NCBI GenBank assembly: GCA_030550295.1
Contig: JAUQPQ010000014.1
Coordinates: forward strand, 1 to 23,210
Origin: Chloroflexota bacterium
GTDB lineage: Bacteria > Chloroflexota > Dehalococcoidia > SM23-28-2 > HRBIN24
DNA: 23,210 nucleotides
Direction: 5' to 3'
Position 1 is the first letter of the stretch. Every line of letters starts with the position of its first letter. This document shows positions 22,004 to 23,210 of this stretch, in pieces. The notes beneath the pieces are model-generated. The model was not told where the DNA came from and made no database searches. It saw nothing but the letters and a program-made list of their open reading frames with translations. A program made the position numbers and the translations under genes.

Positions 22004-23182
22004 ATGGGCTGGTGGTTCCTAGAGGCGATAGGGGCAGGCCTTTTGGCCCTGTGGGCATATCTGCTTTTATTTCGTGGTCGCTTTTGGGCGATAAGTCCCC
22101 AGCTACCCGAGGCCCGTTCCACTGCCTGGGACTGGCCTGAGGTGAGCATCATTGTCCCTGCGCGCAATGAGGCGGAGCTATTGCCTGCCACCCTTCCGAC
22201 CTTGCTCCAACAAGATTATCCTGGCTCGTTCACCGTCGTCCTGGTAGACGATAACAGCCAGGACGATACCCTCAGGGTTGGCCAGAGGGTGGCACAGCGT
22301 TTAGGTTTGGCTGACCGGCTGACGGCCCTTTTGGGAGAGCCTACCCCCCAGGGATGGGCGGGAAAGGTATGGGCCATGGCCCAGGGGGTAAGAACAGCGC
22401 CTAGATGTAGCTTCTACCTACTCACCGATGCTGACATCGCTCATCCTCCTGATAGCCTTAGGTGTCTAGTCTCCCTAGCTTTGGAGAAAGACCTAGATTT
22501 GGCGTCCATTATGGTCCTACTGCGTAGAGAGGGCTTTTGGGAGTCCCTGTTGGTGCCACCCTTCGTCCATTTCTTCGCTATGCTTTATCCCTTCCAGTGG
22601 GTGAGTTCCCCCAGAGGACGCATATCTGCAGCAGCCGGTGGATGTATGTTGGTGAGGCGGGAAGCGTTGGAGAAAGTAGGTGGCCTGGAGGCGATCGCCA
22701 GCGCCATCATCGACGATCTAGCTCTAGCACGTGCCATTAAAAAAGGGGGTCGTGACCAGGGAGGCAGACTATGGCTGGGCTACTCCTATCGCCACAAAAG
22801 CCTACGCCAGTACGGGGGCTTAGCAGGGGTGTGGAAGATGGTATCTCGCAGCGCTTATGCGCAGCTCAGATATAACCCCTTATGGCTTGTCCTAACCGTG
22901 GGTGCAATGGGCATCGCCTATTGGGGGCCGTGGTCGCTCATCGCAATGGGGCTTTTAATCCATCGTCCCCTGGCCCCTGCCCTCGGTATGGCTGCATATG
23001 CTATCATGGCCCTCTGTTACTACCCCATGGTCAGGTGGTACCGGCTGGCGGCCTGGTGGTCTCTCGCCCTACCCTTGGCTGCTCTTCTTTACGCCCTGAT
23101 GACGATAGACTCCGCGGTGGCCCATTGGCGCCAACGCCCCGTACTTTGGCGGGGCCGTCTGCCGCCTCGGCCTAACTCCTGA
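22004..23182 (+). CDS. hpnB: Hopanoid-associated glycosyltransferase HpnB (GT2)
   Basis: The 392-residue membrane glycosyltransferase has one N-terminal TM (about 4-24) and a GT2 catalytic domain. It begins at EVSIIVPARNEAELLPATL, continues VVLVDDNSQDDT and PQGWAGKVWAMAQGV, and has YLLTDADIAHPPDSL as the DXD-like metal site. The HpnB-specific segments are DLASIMVLLRREGFWESLLVPPFVHFFAMLYPFQWV, AAAGGCMLVRREALEKVGG, IDDLALARAIK and MVSRSAYAQLRYNP. C-terminal TMs follow (about 290-375). HpnB lies in hopanoid clusters. Its exact acceptor is not certain from the sequence. The ATG at 22004 has a weak SD. Hopanoid genes (squalene-hopene cyclase and relatives) may follow outside the window. Confidence 0.88.
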   Translation: MGWWFLEAIGAGLLALWAYLLLFRGRFWAISPQLPEARSTAWDWPEVSIIVPARNEAELLPATLPTLLQQDYPGSFTVVLVDDNSQDDTLRVGQRVAQRLGLADRLTALLGEPTPQGWAGKVWAMAQGVRTAPRCSFYLLTDADIAHPPDSLRCLVSLALEKDLDLASIMVLLRREGFWESLLVPPFVHFFAMLYPFQWVSSPRGRISAAAGGCMLVRREALEKVGGLEAIASAIIDDLALARAIKKGGRDQGGRLWLGYSYRHKSLRQYGGLAGVWKMVSRSAYAQLRYNPLWLVLTVGAMGIAYWGPWSLIAMGLLIHRPLAPALGMAAYAIMALCYYPMVRWYRLAAWWSLALPLAALLYALMTIDSAVAHWRQRPVLWRGRLPPRPNS

Positions 23183-23190
23183 TACCATTT

Positions 23191-23210
23191 AGAGGGGGTT
23201 AACAGCGATG
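23191..23210 (+). promoter_or_regulatory. Ribosome binding site and start codon of a following gene cut by the window end
   Basis: AGAGGGGG at 23191-23198 is followed nine bases later by ATG at the last three bases of the window (23208-23210), 25 bases after the hpnB stop on the same strand. It most likely begins the next gene of the hpnB operon. Only the start codon is visible, so the product is unknown. Confidence 0.4.

Overview
The window looks like a chromosomal piece of a Chloroflexota bacterium. The G+C content is moderately high, the genes are tightly packed with frequent ATGA overlaps, and SD sites are strong. An anaerobic-type cobalamin operon and a hopanoid gene (hpnB) flank a complete archaeal-type archaellum operon. 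Archaellum genes have been reported in some Chloroflexota, and that combination drives the assignment. It is inference; no rRNA or other phylogenetic marker is present.

Layout. (1) Positions 1-10071, plus strand: a vitamin B12 operon. The C-terminal tail of an upstream gene (possibly a ChlD-like VWA chelatase subunit) is followed by cbiC, the cobalt uptake pair cbtB-cbtA, then cbiX, cbiD, cbiT, cbiL, cbiF, cbiG, cbiH, cbiE, cobO and cbiA. This covers cobalt uptake, insertion, ring contraction, methylation, adenosylation and a,c-diamidation. The cobalt-precorrin-6A reductase (cbiJ) and the late nucleotide-loop genes are not in view. The CbiC has Arg where the family has its catalytic His. (2) 10138-10905, plus strand: a separate crotonase-family gene. 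(3) 10997-18009, minus strand: an archaellum (archaeal flagellum) operon in archaeal gene order: arlB archaellin, an ArlC/D/E-like coiled-coil protein, two ArlF/ArlG stator-like proteins, arlH, arlI, arlJ, and finally a two-TM protein with a SipW-like but apparently non-catalytic domain. A large RNA hairpin directly follows arlB. (4) 18149-19090, minus strand: a membrane-anchored M23 (LytM-like) protein just upstream of the archaellum operon. (5) 19138-21919, minus strand: tetR and an MMPL/RND exporter, overlapping or adjacent. (6) 22004-23182, plus strand: hpnB, a hopanoid-associated glycosyltransferase, divergent from tetR across a 24-bp inverted repeat that is a good TetR operator candidate.

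How it fits together. The cobalamin operon supplies cofactor. The archaellum operon should encode an ATP-driven rotating filament: ArlB is the filament, ArlH/I/J the motor and platform, ArlF/G the envelope anchors, and the ArlC/D/E-like protein the cytosolic ring. It is the most notable system here because it is an archaeal machine in a bacterium with peptidoglycan and hopanoid genes. The SipW-like protein and the M23 protein are candidate bacterial add-ons to it. The prepilin peptidase and chemotaxis genes it would need are not in the window. No intergenic stretch exceeds 300 bases, and no tRNA, rRNA, CRISPR array or insertion sequence was recognised.
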